From an uncultured Bacteroidales bacterium (GTDB taxonomy: Bacteria > Bacteroidota > Bacteroidia > Bacteroidales > WCHB1-69), in NCBI GenBank assembly GCA_934699095.1, contig CAKUVI010000012.1:1-17355 (forward strand): a stretch of DNA of 17,355 bases, in the 5' to 3' direction. Position 1 is the stretch's first letter. The number at the start of each line of letters is the position of its first letter. Under the pieces are notes generated by a model, which searched no databases, was not told where the DNA came from, and was given only the letters and a program-made list of their open reading frames with translations. Below, one piece after another: positions 1 through 6,966 of the stretch. Both the position numbers and the translations under genes were made by a program.

Positions 1-140
1 GATTATTGTATGAAACGATGTATTGTTGAGACAGAGGGACCTCTGTCTCTGAAATGAATTAGGAATGATGGATTATTGTATGAAACGGTTGATTGTTGAG
101 ACAGAGGGACCTCTGTCTCTGAAATGAATTAGGAATGATG
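1..140. repeat. Two tandem copies of a 70-bp repeat with internal hairpin
   Basis: Bases 1-70 and 71-140 are the same 70-bp unit, differing only at unit positions 18, 20 and 21. Each copy holds an inverted repeat with 10-bp arms and a 2-base centre: GAGACAGAGG at 28-37 pairs with CCTCTGTCTC at 40-49, and again at 98-107 with 110-119. A copy starts at the first base of the window, so the array may continue to the left. No run of T follows the hairpins, so they do not look like intrinsic terminators. No open frame crosses the array convincingly. The function is unknown. Confidence 0.95.
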
Positions 141-227
141 TTAATACGTAAATCATTGAATATCAGATATTTAGAAATAAAACAGTGTTAAAATTAAAAT
201 TTAAGTAAAAAAAATATCTACAAATGA

Positions 228-256
228 TTGTGGATAAAGAAAAAAGTGTATCTTTG
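228..256 (+). promoter_or_regulatory. Bacteroidota-type promoter upstream of rpmD
   Basis: TATCTTTG at 249-256 fits the Bacteroidota -7 consensus TAnnTTTG and is followed by C. A TTG at 228-230 lies 18 bases upstream, a plausible -33 element. Transcription would start near 262-265 and give a leader of about 200 bases before rpmD. The assignment rests on the consensus only. Confidence 0.6.
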
Positions 257-262
257 CAAGCT

Positions 263-465
263 TTTTGAAGTGGAATGCAAAATCGGTTGCAAAATATGGC
301 ACCGACAGTCGTAACTGACTGATTTTCACGGACTGTAATGAAATAGGGTAGGAAAAAGAGTGGAAGGATTTATCGTTACGTTTTAGAAGATAGTTGCATT
401 TTTATTTCAAAAATGTGCTATTTTTTTTTGGAATAATTAGTAATAAAATAAAAAAACAAGTAGGG
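263..465 (+). promoter_or_regulatory. Long 5' leader of rpmD with candidate RNA structures
   Basis: The stretch 141-465 holds no gene I can support. Downstream of the putative start site, ACAGTC at 305-310 can pair either with GACTG at 317-321 or with GACTGT at 331-336, so the two hairpins exclude each other. Closer to the gene, CATTTTT at 397-403 pairs perfectly with AAAAATG at 409-415, and nine T residues follow at 421-429. That resembles a weak AU-rich terminator or attenuator. Ribosomal protein operons are often controlled by leader RNA, but no known leader class is recognised here. Confidence 0.35.
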
Positions 466-645
466 ATGAAAAAGATTAAAATTACACAAGTAAGAAGTGC
501 GGTTGACAGACCCGCCCGTCAAAAGAAATCTTTAGAAGCATTGGGTTTGCGCAAGATGCATCAAACTGTAGAGCACGAGGCCACTCCCCAAATCATGGGT
601 ATCGTGGATGCTGTAAAACATTTGGTAAACGTAGAAGAATTATAA
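466..645 (+). CDS. rpmD: 50S ribosomal protein uL30 (L30)
   Basis: This gene encodes a 59-residue uL30, a small protein of the large ribosomal subunit. The chosen start is the ATG at 466, giving MKKIKITQVRS, which matches the family's usual N-terminus and length. An upstream in-frame TTG at 394 would add 24 residues rich in Phe, Ile and Lys that read through the AT-rich leader hairpin, so it is rejected. The gene heads the ribosomal cluster here and is 31 bases upstream of rplO. In most bacteria, including Bacteroides relatives, rpsE lies immediately upstream. No rpsE sequence is present in bases 1-465, and a promoter with a long leader occupies that place instead. Confidence 0.95.
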   Translation: MKKIKITQVRSAVDRPARQKKSLEALGLRKMHQTVEHEATPQIMGIVDAVKHLVNVEEL

Positions 646-676
646 TTTTAACATTTGAAAAAATAAAAAGAAAGAT

Positions 677-1141
677 ATGAACTTACACAATTTAAAACCG
701 GCAGTAGGATCAACGCACAGCGAACGCAGAATCGGTAGAGGTCAAGGCTCAGGAAAAGGCGGCACATCAACAAGAGGACACAAGGGTGCGCAGTCACGTT
801 CTGGTTACAGCCGTAAGATCGGTTTTGAAGGCGGTCAGATGCCTATCTACAGAATCCTGCCTAAACGCGGTTTCAAGAACATCAACCGTGTTTCTTACAA
901 TGCTATCAACGTAAGCACATTGCAGCATTTGGCTGAGAAGAACAACATTGAAAAGATCGACCGTGAAGTCTTGATTGCCAACGGTTTGGCAAAGAAGAAC
1001 GATCTTATCGCAGTTTTGGCAAAGGGCGAGCTCACAGCAAAAGTACACGTTGTGGCTGACAAGTATTCAGCAAAGGCTAAAGCCATGATTGAACAATGCG
1101 GCGGTACAGCGGAACTCGTAAACGCTCCGACAGCCGAGTAA
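677..1141 (+). CDS. rplO: 50S ribosomal protein uL15 (L15)
   Basis: The product is a 154-residue uL15, which stabilises 23S rRNA folding during late assembly of the large subunit. The basic, glycine-rich N-terminal half is diagnostic: residues 1-60 contain RRIGRGQGSGKGG, then TRGHKGAQSRSG and GFEGGQMPIYRILPKRGF. The globular C-terminal half follows and ends in an Ala/Glu tail. The length is close to the usual 145-150. The gene lies between rpmD and secY, 23 bases from secY, the standard spc operon order, and is presumably co-transcribed with both. Confidence 0.97.
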   Translation: MNLHNLKPAVGSTHSERRIGRGQGSGKGGTSTRGHKGAQSRSGYSRKIGFEGGQMPIYRILPKRGFKNINRVSYNAINVSTLQHLAEKNNIEKIDREVLIANGLAKKNDLIAVLAKGELTAKVHVVADKYSAKAKAMIEQCGGTAELVNAPTAE

Positions 1142-1164
1142 AGATTCATTAAATCAGTTTTCAA

Positions 1165-2532
1165 ATGAAAAAATTTATCGAAACAATAAAGAACATATTC
1201 AGGATTGAGGATCTGAGAAAGAGAATTCTCTACACCCTTTTCATAATCCTGATATACCGTTTTGGAGCGCATGTTGTGCTTCCGGGTATCAATCCTGGCG
1301 CACTTTCAGCATTCACCAGTGCAGCCCAGAAGGGTTTGCTCGGCATGTTGGACTTGTTCTCAGGTGGCGCATTCTCAAACGCTTCCATCTTCGCCTTGGG
1401 TATCATGCCCTACATCACGGCGTCTATCGTCGTGCAGCTCTTCACATTGGCTGTTCCTTATTTCCAGCGCCTTGCGAAAGAGGGTGAGAGCGGAAGGTCT
1501 AAAATCAACCAAATAACTCGTTATCTCACAGTTGCAGTGTTGGCTGTACAGGCTCCTGCATACATCGCCCAGCTCACCGGCCAGTTCCCGGGTGCTATCG
1601 CTCCTTCGATGCTCGAGACCCGTATCCTCGGCTTCTCGGCATTCGCAATATGTGCTTTCATACTCCTCATCTCCGCCACCCTTTTCATCATGTGGCTTGG
1701 TGAGCGTATCACAGATAATGGCATAGGCAACGGTATTTCAATCATAATCATGATTGGTATCATCGCCCGTCTGCCTTTCGCTTTGAAAGCTGAATTCACA
1801 GCCCGCATCACTGAAATGAACGGCGGTCCGATCATCTTCATCATCGAGCTCATCCTCATGATGCTCATCATCGGTCTCTGTATCCTCCTTGTGCAAGGAA
1901 CACGCCGCATACCGGTTCAATACGCGAAGAGAGTCATCGGCAACAAACAGTACGGTGGTGTCCGCAACTACCTCCCGCTCAAAGTCAATGCGGCAGGCGT
2001 TATGCCTATCATCTTCGCGCAGGCGCTGATGTTCATACCGTTGACCTTCGTCAACATCTCACAAGAAACCACAACAGGTTTCTGGACGAGCTTCATCGAC
2101 TACAACCGTCTCGGCTACAACATTGTGTTCTTCCTCATGATCATCGCATTCACCTATTTCTATACCGCGATAACCATCAATCCTCAGCAAATCGCTGAAG
2201 ACCTCAAGAAGAACAACGGCTTCATTCCGGGCGTTAAACCTGGCAAGCAGACAGCCGAGTACATCGACAAGATCATGTCAAGAATCACACTTCCAGGCTC
2301 AATTTTCTTGGGTATTGTGGCTGTGCTCCCTGCAATTGTACGTATGTTCGGTGTTAACCAACAGTTTGCGCAGTTCTTCGGCGGCACATCACTCCTGATC
2401 ATGGTGGGTGTTGTACTTGACACACTTCAACAGATTGAGAGCCACCTTCTCATGCGCCACTACGACGGTCTTACAAAGTCAGGTCGTATCAAAGGCCGCA
2501 CCGGCGGTGGTATTTACGGAAACCAGATATAA
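1165..2532 (+). CDS. secY: Preprotein translocase channel subunit SecY
   Basis: The product is a 455-residue SecY, the pore subunit of the SecYEG channel in the inner membrane, which passes unfolded preproteins and inserts membrane proteins. Ten hydrophobic membrane segments are recognisable. The plug and second-helix region is at residues 61-91 (MLDLFSGGAF... GIMPYITASIVVQL). The SecY signature ERITDNGIGNGISII is at 180-194. The two basic cytosolic loops that contact SecA or the ribosome lie near 247-256 (RRIPVQYAKR) and 358-367 (KPGKQTAEYI). It follows rplO and is only 8 bases before map, so translation of the two may be coupled. The large exported proteins further along this window would use this channel. 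Confidence 0.98.
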   Translation: MKKFIETIKNIFRIEDLRKRILYTLFIILIYRFGAHVVLPGINPGALSAFTSAAQKGLLGMLDLFSGGAFSNASIFALGIMPYITASIVVQLFTLAVPYFQRLAKEGESGRSKINQITRYLTVAVLAVQAPAYIAQLTGQFPGAIAPSMLETRILGFSAFAICAFILLISATLFIMWLGERITDNGIGNGISIIIMIGIIARLPFALKAEFTARITEMNGGPIIFIIELILMMLIIGLCILLVQGTRRIPVQYAKRVIGNKQYGGVRNYLPLKVNAAGVMPIIFAQALMFIPLTFVNISQETTTGFWTSFIDYNRLGYNIVFFLMIIAFTYFYTAITINPQQIAEDLKKNNGFIPGVKPGKQTAEYIDKIMSRITLPGSIFLGIVAVLPAIVRMFGVNQQFAQFFGGTSLLIMVGVVLDTLQQIESHLLMRHYDGLTKSGRIKGRTGGGIYGNQI

Positions 2533-2540
2533 GTTGAGAA

Positions 2541-3371
2541 ATGCCTAAGATAGCCAAATATACTAAAGAGGAGTTCGCAAAGTTGCGCAAGAGTGCCGAC
2601 GTTGTGGCTGTAACCTTGGCTGAGGTTGCCAAGGAGATAAAGCCGGGCGTGCCCCTCTCTTATCTCGACCAGATTGCAGAGCAGTGCATTCGCGACCATC
2701 ATGCGATTCCTGCATGCAAGGGTTATATGGGCTATCCGGCAACTCTCTGCCTTTCCGTCAATGACGTTGTAGTGCACGGGATCCCAACGGCTAACAGCTG
2801 CCTCCGCGACGGCGATGTTGTGTCTGTTGACTGTGTGGCCCTGCTCGACGGATACCATGGCGACTTCTGCTACACTTTCGAGGTGGGTGAAGTTGACCCT
2901 GAGACCAAGCTTTTGCTGCAACGCACGAAAGAGTCTCTTTACAAGGCCATCGAGGTCGCTAAGGAGGGTAATACTTTCGCACATGTTTGCAGCACTATAG
3001 AGCAGTATATCGCCCAGTTCGACTACTCTGTTCCGTTTGAGTTCACCGGTCACGGTATCGGCAGGAACATGCACGAGGAGCCGAGTATCCCGAACTATGC
3101 AGTCAGAAGGTTCGACAGCCTCAACCGCACTAAGATTGAACAGGGCATGTGCTTCTGCATCGAGCCTATGGTCAAGATCGGTTTGGGCAACACAAAGGAC
3201 AAGAACGTGTTCAGAAGCCGCATCGAGAATGACGGTTGGACTTCACACACTCCTGACCGGAAGCCGGCAGCGCACTTTGAGCATCAGCTCGTCATTACCG
3301 AGAATGGAACTGAGGTGATTTCGTCATACAAGAAACTGGGCGAGGTCATCGGAACACAAGAATTGTATTAA
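2541..3371 (+). CDS. map: Type I methionine aminopeptidase
   Basis: This 276-residue enzyme removes the initiator methionine from nascent proteins whose second residue is small, and acts at the ribosome exit in the cytoplasm. All catalytic positions of the pita-bread metalloprotease fold are visible: His79 in VVVHGIP, metal ligands Asp97 and Asp108 (in HGDFC), His171 in GHGIG, the second histidine His178 in MHEEP, Glu208 in CIEPM and Glu247 in HFEHQ. The length is slightly above the usual 250-265. It sits between secY and infA, the usual place in Bacteroidota and many other phyla, with an 8-base gap upstream and a 13-base gap downstream, so it belongs to the ribosomal operon. Confidence 0.97.
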   Translation: MPKIAKYTKEEFAKLRKSADVVAVTLAEVAKEIKPGVPLSYLDQIAEQCIRDHHAIPACKGYMGYPATLCLSVNDVVVHGIPTANSCLRDGDVVSVDCVALLDGYHGDFCYTFEVGEVDPETKLLLQRTKESLYKAIEVAKEGNTFAHVCSTIEQYIAQFDYSVPFEFTGHGIGRNMHEEPSIPNYAVRRFDSLNRTKIEQGMCFCIEPMVKIGLGNTKDKNVFRSRIENDGWTSHTPDRKPAAHFEHQLVITENGTEVISSYKKLGEVIGTQELY

Positions 3372-3384
3372 AAACATAAACAAT

Positions 3385-3606
3385 ATGGCAAAACAATCAG
3401 CAGTTGATATTGACGGCGAGGTAATCGAAGCGTTAGGAAACGGACAATACCGTGTACGTTTGGAGAGCGGCCATGTAATAATGGCCCATCTGTCAGGCAA
3501 GATGCGCATGCACTACATCAAAATCATCCCAGGCGACCGCGTTCAGGTTGCAATGTCGCCCTATGATTTGACAAAAGGCAGAATCACATACAGACATAAA
3601 AGTTAA
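3385..3606 (+). CDS. infA: Translation initiation factor IF-1
   Basis: The 73-residue product is IF-1, a single OB-fold domain that binds the ribosomal A site on the small subunit during initiation and assists IF-2 and IF-3. Family features are clear: MAKQSAVDIDGEVIEAL at the start, the RVRLESGHVIMAHLSGKMR core, then the PGDRVQVAMSPYDLTKGRI strand pair and a basic tail ITYRHKS. The length matches the usual 72. It lies between map and rpmJ, the normal arrangement in this operon. Confidence 0.98.
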   Translation: MAKQSAVDIDGEVIEALGNGQYRVRLESGHVIMAHLSGKMRMHYIKIIPGDRVQVAMSPYDLTKGRITYRHKS

Positions 3607-3639
3607 TCAAACAAAGGATAAAATAAAAACAGTAATAAA

Positions 3640-3756
3640 ATGAAAGTTAAAGCATCTGTAAAGAAAAGATCAGAGGATTGCATCGTGGTAAGACGCCACG
3701 GCGTTGTATATGTAATCAACAAGAAAAACCCTAAGTTCAAACAACGTCAGGGATAA
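3640..3756 (+). CDS. rpmJ: 50S ribosomal protein bL36 (L36), zinc-free type
   Basis: A 38-codon frame starting at ATG 3640 reads MKVKASVKKRSEDC and ends in KKNPKFKQRQG before TAA at 3754-3756, the pattern of bL36. The zinc-binding form of bL36 carries three cysteines and a histidine; here only Cys14 remains, and the other ligand positions are Ser, Asn and Phe, so this is the C-minus form that cannot hold zinc. The gene sits 33 bases after infA and 44 before rpsM, the expected order. It is a structural protein of the large subunit. Confidence 0.96.
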   Translation: MKVKASVKKRSEDCIVVRRHGVVYVINKKNPKFKQRQG

Positions 3757-3800
3757 TAGAGGAAATTAATAATAATAAATAATAAAAAAGAAGAAGTAAT

Positions 3801-4175
3801 ATGGCAAGAATTGCAGGTATTGATTTACCTAAAAACAAACACGGTGAAATCGGCTTGACATACATTTACGGAATCGGCAGAAGCACAGCCCAAAAGATTC
3901 TCACAAAAGCCGGTATCAGTTGGGAAAAGAAGGTAAATGAATGGAACGATGATGAATTGGCATTGATTCGTGGATTGGTAAATGAGTTGAAAGTGGAAGG
4001 TCCGCTCAGATCAGAAGAGCAGATGAACATCAAGCGTTTGATGGATATCGGTTGCTACAGAGGCATTCGTCACCGTTTAGGTTTACCGGTACGTGGTCAG
4101 AGCACCAAAAACAATGCACGTACACGTAAGGGACGTAAGAAAACTGTTGCAAACAAGAAGAAAGCAACCAAGTAG
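3801..4175 (+). CDS. rpsM: 30S ribosomal protein uS13 (S13)
   Basis: The 124-residue product is uS13, which sits in the head of the small subunit and contacts the P-site tRNA and the large subunit. The start MARIAGIDLPKNKHGEIGLTY, the helix-hairpin-helix region YIYGIGRSTAQKIL, and the basic tail with RHRLGLPVRGQSTKNNART and TRKGRKKTV are the family hallmarks. An AT-rich 44-base spacer precedes it, with GAAGAAG just before the ATG. It begins the alpha-operon part of the cluster (rpsM, rpsK, rpsD, rpoA, rplQ). Confidence 0.98.
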   Translation: MARIAGIDLPKNKHGEIGLTYIYGIGRSTAQKILTKAGISWEKKVNEWNDDELALIRGLVNELKVEGPLRSEEQMNIKRLMDIGCYRGIRHRLGLPVRGQSTKNNARTRKGRKKTVANKKKATK

Positions 4176-4206
4176 TTAACAATCACCGAAAGAAGATAAT
4201 AATAGT

Positions 4207-4596
4207 ATGGCAAAAAATACAAAATCAACGAAAAAGAGAGTTGTTAGAATTGAAGCTTCTGGTAAGGCGTTTATCTATGCTTCTTTCAATAACGTAATCG
4301 TTTCTCTTACCAACAATGACGGTCAGGTAATCTCTTGGTCTTCTGCTGGTAAGATGGGATACAGAGGTTCAAAGAAAAACACTCCATACGCAGCACAGAT
4401 GGTTGCACAAGATTGCGCTAAGGTAGCCTACGATCTTGGTTTGCGCAGAGTGAAAGTTTATGTAAAGGGTCCTGGTCAAGGACGTGAGTCGGCAATTCGC
4501 TCAATTAACACCACAGGTATTATTGTAGAGGAAATCACCGATGTTACCCCATTGCCACACAATGGCTGTCGTCCTCCAAAACACAGAAGAGTATAA
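4207..4596 (+). CDS. rpsK: 30S ribosomal protein uS11 (S11)
   Basis: The 129-residue product is uS11, a platform protein of the small subunit that helps form the mRNA exit region. Signature segments are present: ASFNNVIVSLTNNDGQVI, WSSAGKMGYRGSKKNTPYAAQ, VKVYVKGPGQGRESAIRS, and the C-terminal DVTPLPHNGCRPPKHRRV. The length is typical. It lies 31 bases after rpsM and 34 before rpsD. Confidence 0.98.
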   Translation: MAKNTKSTKKRVVRIEASGKAFIYASFNNVIVSLTNNDGQVISWSSAGKMGYRGSKKNTPYAAQMVAQDCAKVAYDLGLRRVKVYVKGPGQGRESAIRSINTTGIIVEEITDVTPLPHNGCRPPKHRRV

Positions 4597-4630
4597 TTTT
4601 AATATTTAACAATAGAAAAAAGATAGTATT

Positions 4631-5236
4631 ATGGCAAGATATACAGGACCAAAAACTAAAATCGCAAGAAAATTCAGGGAACCAATCTACGGTCCCGACA
4701 AATATTTAGAGAGAAAGAACTATGCTCCCGGTCAGCATGGTCAGTCTCGCAGACGTACAAAGCTCTCTGAGTATGGTATGCAGCTTCAGGAAAAACAAAA
4801 AGCTAAATACACATACGGTATTTTGGAGCGTCAGTTCCGTAAACTTTTCCACATGGCTTCACGCAAGAAAGGTGTTACAGGTCAGAACTTGATGCAACTC
4901 ATTGAGTCACGTCTCGACAATGTAGTATTCCGTTTGGGCATAGCTCCAACACGCGCAGCCGCACGTCAGTTGGTAAGCCACCGTCACATCACTGTGAACG
5001 GTCAAATCACCAACATCCCTTCACACCTTCTCCGTCCAGGCGATATCGTGGAGGTACGTGAACGCTCAAAAACTCTCGAAGTTATCGAAAACTCACTGAG
5101 CGGCAAGTCGATGAGCTTCCCATGGCTTGAGTGGGACGGCAACTTGAAGGTTGGTAAGTTCATGCAATATCCTCAGAGAGAGGAAATTCCTGAAACTATC
5201 AACGAACAGGCAATCGTCGAATTGTACTCAAAATAG
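4631..5236 (+). CDS. rpsD: 30S ribosomal protein uS4 (S4), cysteine-free type
   Basis: The 201-residue product is uS4, a primary 16S rRNA binding protein that starts assembly of the 5' domain; in E. coli the same protein represses the alpha operon. The N-terminal domain (1-90) has MARYTGPKTKIARKF and YAPGQHGQSRRRTKLSEYG, and the S4 RNA-binding domain spans about 91-150 (ESRLDNVVFRLG, ARQLVSHRHITVNG). No cysteine occurs anywhere, so this is the zinc-free form. The stop codon overlaps the first heptad of the repeat structure that separates it from rpoA. Confidence 0.98.
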   Translation: MARYTGPKTKIARKFREPIYGPDKYLERKNYAPGQHGQSRRRTKLSEYGMQLQEKQKAKYTYGILERQFRKLFHMASRKKGVTGQNLMQLIESRLDNVVFRLGIAPTRAAARQLVSHRHITVNGQITNIPSHLLRPGDIVEVRERSKTLEVIENSLSGKSMSFPWLEWDGNLKVGKFMQYPQREEIPETINEQAIVELYSK

Positions 5237-5315
5237 TGATCAGTGATTAGTGAACAGTGGTCGGAACGATGAATCTAATATTTCAGGTCACAGTTCACAG
5301 CTCACAGTTCACAAC
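5234..5315. repeat. Inverted pair of 7-bp repeat arrays between rpsD and rpoA
   Basis: The left arm (5234-5261) reads as four heptads: TAGTGAT, CAGTGAT, TAGTGAA, CAGTGGT. The right arm (5288-5315) reads TCACAGT, TCACAGC, TCACAGT, TCACAAC. The arms are imperfect reverse complements, with 17 of 23 aligned positions matching in my hand alignment, around a 26-base centre. In RNA this would form a long interrupted hairpin. It fills most of the unusually wide 119-base gap in an otherwise tight operon. No T run follows, so I do not call it a terminator. Confidence 0.85.
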
Positions 5316-5355
5316 GATATAATTACAGATCACAAATAATAAAAACACAGAAAAA

Positions 5356-6351
5356 ATGGCAATTTTAACATTTCAAAAACCCGATAAAGTCATAATGAAT
5401 GAGGCCGACGATTTTCACGGCTTGTTTGAATTTCGTCCGTTGCAACAAGGTTTCGGTGTGACCATTGGCAACGCACTGCGCCGTGTTTTGCTCTCATCAT
5501 TGGAAGGCTATGCCATTACATCTTTGAAGATCGAAGGCGTATCACAGGAGTTCTCGTCAATTCCTGGTGTGATGGAAGATGTTATCGACATAGTTCTCAA
5601 TCTCAAGCAGGTACGCTTGAAAAACAAGGTTGAAGGAACTTTGTCAGAGAAGGTCAACATCGTGATCAGCGGTCAGGAGACATTCACCGCCGGTGACATG
5701 AACCGTTATCTCAACTACTTCCAAGTTTTGAATCCGGATTTGTTGATCTGCCGCATGGAACCTACCGTGACCCTCAACATGGAAATCACCATCGACAAGG
5801 GCCGTGGCTATGTGCCGGTAGAAGACAACCGTCAACTTCACGACGGAATTGATGTAATTGCTATTGATTCAACACATACGCCAATACGTAATGTAAAATA
5901 TACCATAGAACCATACCGCGTAGAACAAAAGACAGACTTTGAGAAGCTTGTCCTGGATATCGAAACCGACGGCTCTATCCATCCGAAAGACGCTATCCAA
6001 GAAGCTGCAAAAATCCTGATCCAACACTTTGTTCTCCTTTCCGACGAGAATATCACCCTCGATTCAGCCGAACAGTCAGCATCCTCCGAAAGTTTGGACG
6101 ACAACGAGAAGAATATCCGCCAGATACTGCAGGCAAAGCTCATAGACATGGATCTTTCAGTTCGCGCATTGAACTGTCTGAAGTCTGCCGAGCTCGAAAC
6201 ACTCGGTGATTTGGTCGCTTTCCATAAAGCCGACCTCCTGAAGTTCCGTAACTTCGGTAAAAAGTCACTCGCCGAACTTGAAGAGCTTGTCCGCAGCAAA
6301 GGTTTGGAATTTGGTATGAATGTAGAAAAGTATAATATAGATAACGAATAA
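5356..6351 (+). CDS. rpoA: DNA-directed RNA polymerase subunit alpha
   Basis: The 331-residue product is the alpha subunit, whose dimer nucleates RNA polymerase assembly and whose C-terminal domain contacts activators and UP elements. The N-terminal domain (about 1-230) carries the assembly motif GFGVTIGNALRRVLLSSLEG and VLNLKQVRLK. A Ser/Glu/Asp-rich linker at about 233-248 leads to the C-terminal helix-hairpin-helix domain, with LSVRALNCLKSAEL, where Arg270 corresponds to the DNA-contacting Arg265 of E. coli, and LLKFRNFGKKSLAELEEL. The length is normal. It follows the heptad repeat structure and ends 2 bases before rplQ, which suggests translational coupling. Confidence 0.98.
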   Translation: MAILTFQKPDKVIMNEADDFHGLFEFRPLQQGFGVTIGNALRRVLLSSLEGYAITSLKIEGVSQEFSSIPGVMEDVIDIVLNLKQVRLKNKVEGTLSEKVNIVISGQETFTAGDMNRYLNYFQVLNPDLLICRMEPTVTLNMEITIDKGRGYVPVEDNRQLHDGIDVIAIDSTHTPIRNVKYTIEPYRVEQKTDFEKLVLDIETDGSIHPKDAIQEAAKILIQHFVLLSDENITLDSAEQSASSESLDDNEKNIRQILQAKLIDMDLSVRALNCLKSAELETLGDLVAFHKADLLKFRNFGKKSLAELEELVRSKGLEFGMNVEKYNIDNE

Positions 6352-6353
6352 AA

Positions 6354-6848
6354 ATGAGACACGCTAAGAAAATTAACCATTTAGGTAGAACAGATGCCCA
6401 CAGAAAGGCCATGTTGTCGAATATGGCGATTTCTTTGATTATGCATAAAAGAATCAGCACTACTTTGGCTAAGGCAAAAGCGTTGAGAACATACGTTGAA
6501 CCAATGGTGACACGTTCAAAGAATGATACAACCCACTCACGTCGTATCGTTTTCTCTCAATTGCAGAACAAATATGCTGTTACAGAGCTCTTCAGAGAGA
6601 TCTCTCCAAAGGTTGCAGATCGTCCAGGCGGCTACACCAGGATTCTCAAGACCGGTTTCCGTAAAGGCGATAACGCTGAAATGTGCATTATCGAGTTTGT
6701 AGATTACAACGAGACTTACACTGTGGAGAAGACTAAGAAGAAAGCAACTCGCACACGCCGCAGCAGCAAGAAATCAAACACTGCAGCAGCCGAAACAGTT
6801 GCCAATGAAGTTGAAAATGCAGCTGAACAAACTCCAGCAGCAGAATAA
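6354..6848 (+). CDS. rplQ: 50S ribosomal protein bL17 (L17) with C-terminal tail
   Basis: The 164-residue product is bL17, located near the polypeptide exit tunnel of the large subunit. The core (1-120) has the family signature MRHAKKINHLGRTDAHRKAM, LIMHKRISTTLAKAKALR and RPGGYTRILKTGFRKGDNAEM. Beyond it lies a tail of about 40 residues, first basic (KTKKKATRTRRSSKK) and then Ala/Glu-rich, ending EQTPAAE. Tails of this kind occur in other Bacteroidota bL17 proteins. It is the last gene of the operon: a strong terminator begins 24 bases after the stop. Confidence 0.97.
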   Translation: MRHAKKINHLGRTDAHRKAMLSNMAISLIMHKRISTTLAKAKALRTYVEPMVTRSKNDTTHSRRIVFSQLQNKYAVTELFREISPKVADRPGGYTRILKTGFRKGDNAEMCIIEFVDYNETYTVEKTKKKATRTRRSSKKSNTAAAETVANEVENAAEQTPAAE

Positions 6849-6871
6849 TTCGACACTGGTTCAAAATTATC

Positions 6872-6902
6872 AAAAAGGGAGAGCATTGCTCTCCCTTTTT
6901 TT
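6872..6902 (+). terminator. Bidirectional intrinsic terminator after rplQ
   Basis: GGGAGAGC (6877-6884) pairs perfectly with GCTCTCCC (6888-6895) around an ATT loop. It is flanked by five A before and seven T after. The A run becomes a T run on the minus strand, so the same hairpin can also end transcripts of the convergent protease gene. This marks the end of the ribosomal operon. Confidence 0.93.
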
Positions 6903-6966
6903 GTCTTTTAGCAGAAAATGAGGCATCGTGTGTTTTGCAGAGATGGAGCACGGCCACATCTCTTCT

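Noticed and set aside
1..140. Possible CRISPR remnant
   Set aside because: The repetition is a continuous 70-bp tandem unit with no alternation of short repeats and unique spacers, and no cas genes are present.
159..171. Short palindrome AATATC-A-GATATT
   Set aside because: Such palindromes are expected by chance in very AT-rich DNA, and it lies away from the promoter elements.
394..465. N-terminal extension of rpmD from TTG 394
   Set aside because: The extension is encoded by the AT-rich hairpin and T run and is absent from uL30 proteins; ATG 466 gives the normal length.
2514..3074. Minus-strand open frame of 186 codons inside map
   Set aside because: It is antisense to the map catalytic region, with no start context or recognisable domain.
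5838..6380. Minus-strand open frame of 180 codons inside rpoA
   Set aside because: It is fully antisense to the conserved rpoA C-terminal domain; its serine- and arginine-rich translation looks like a shadow.
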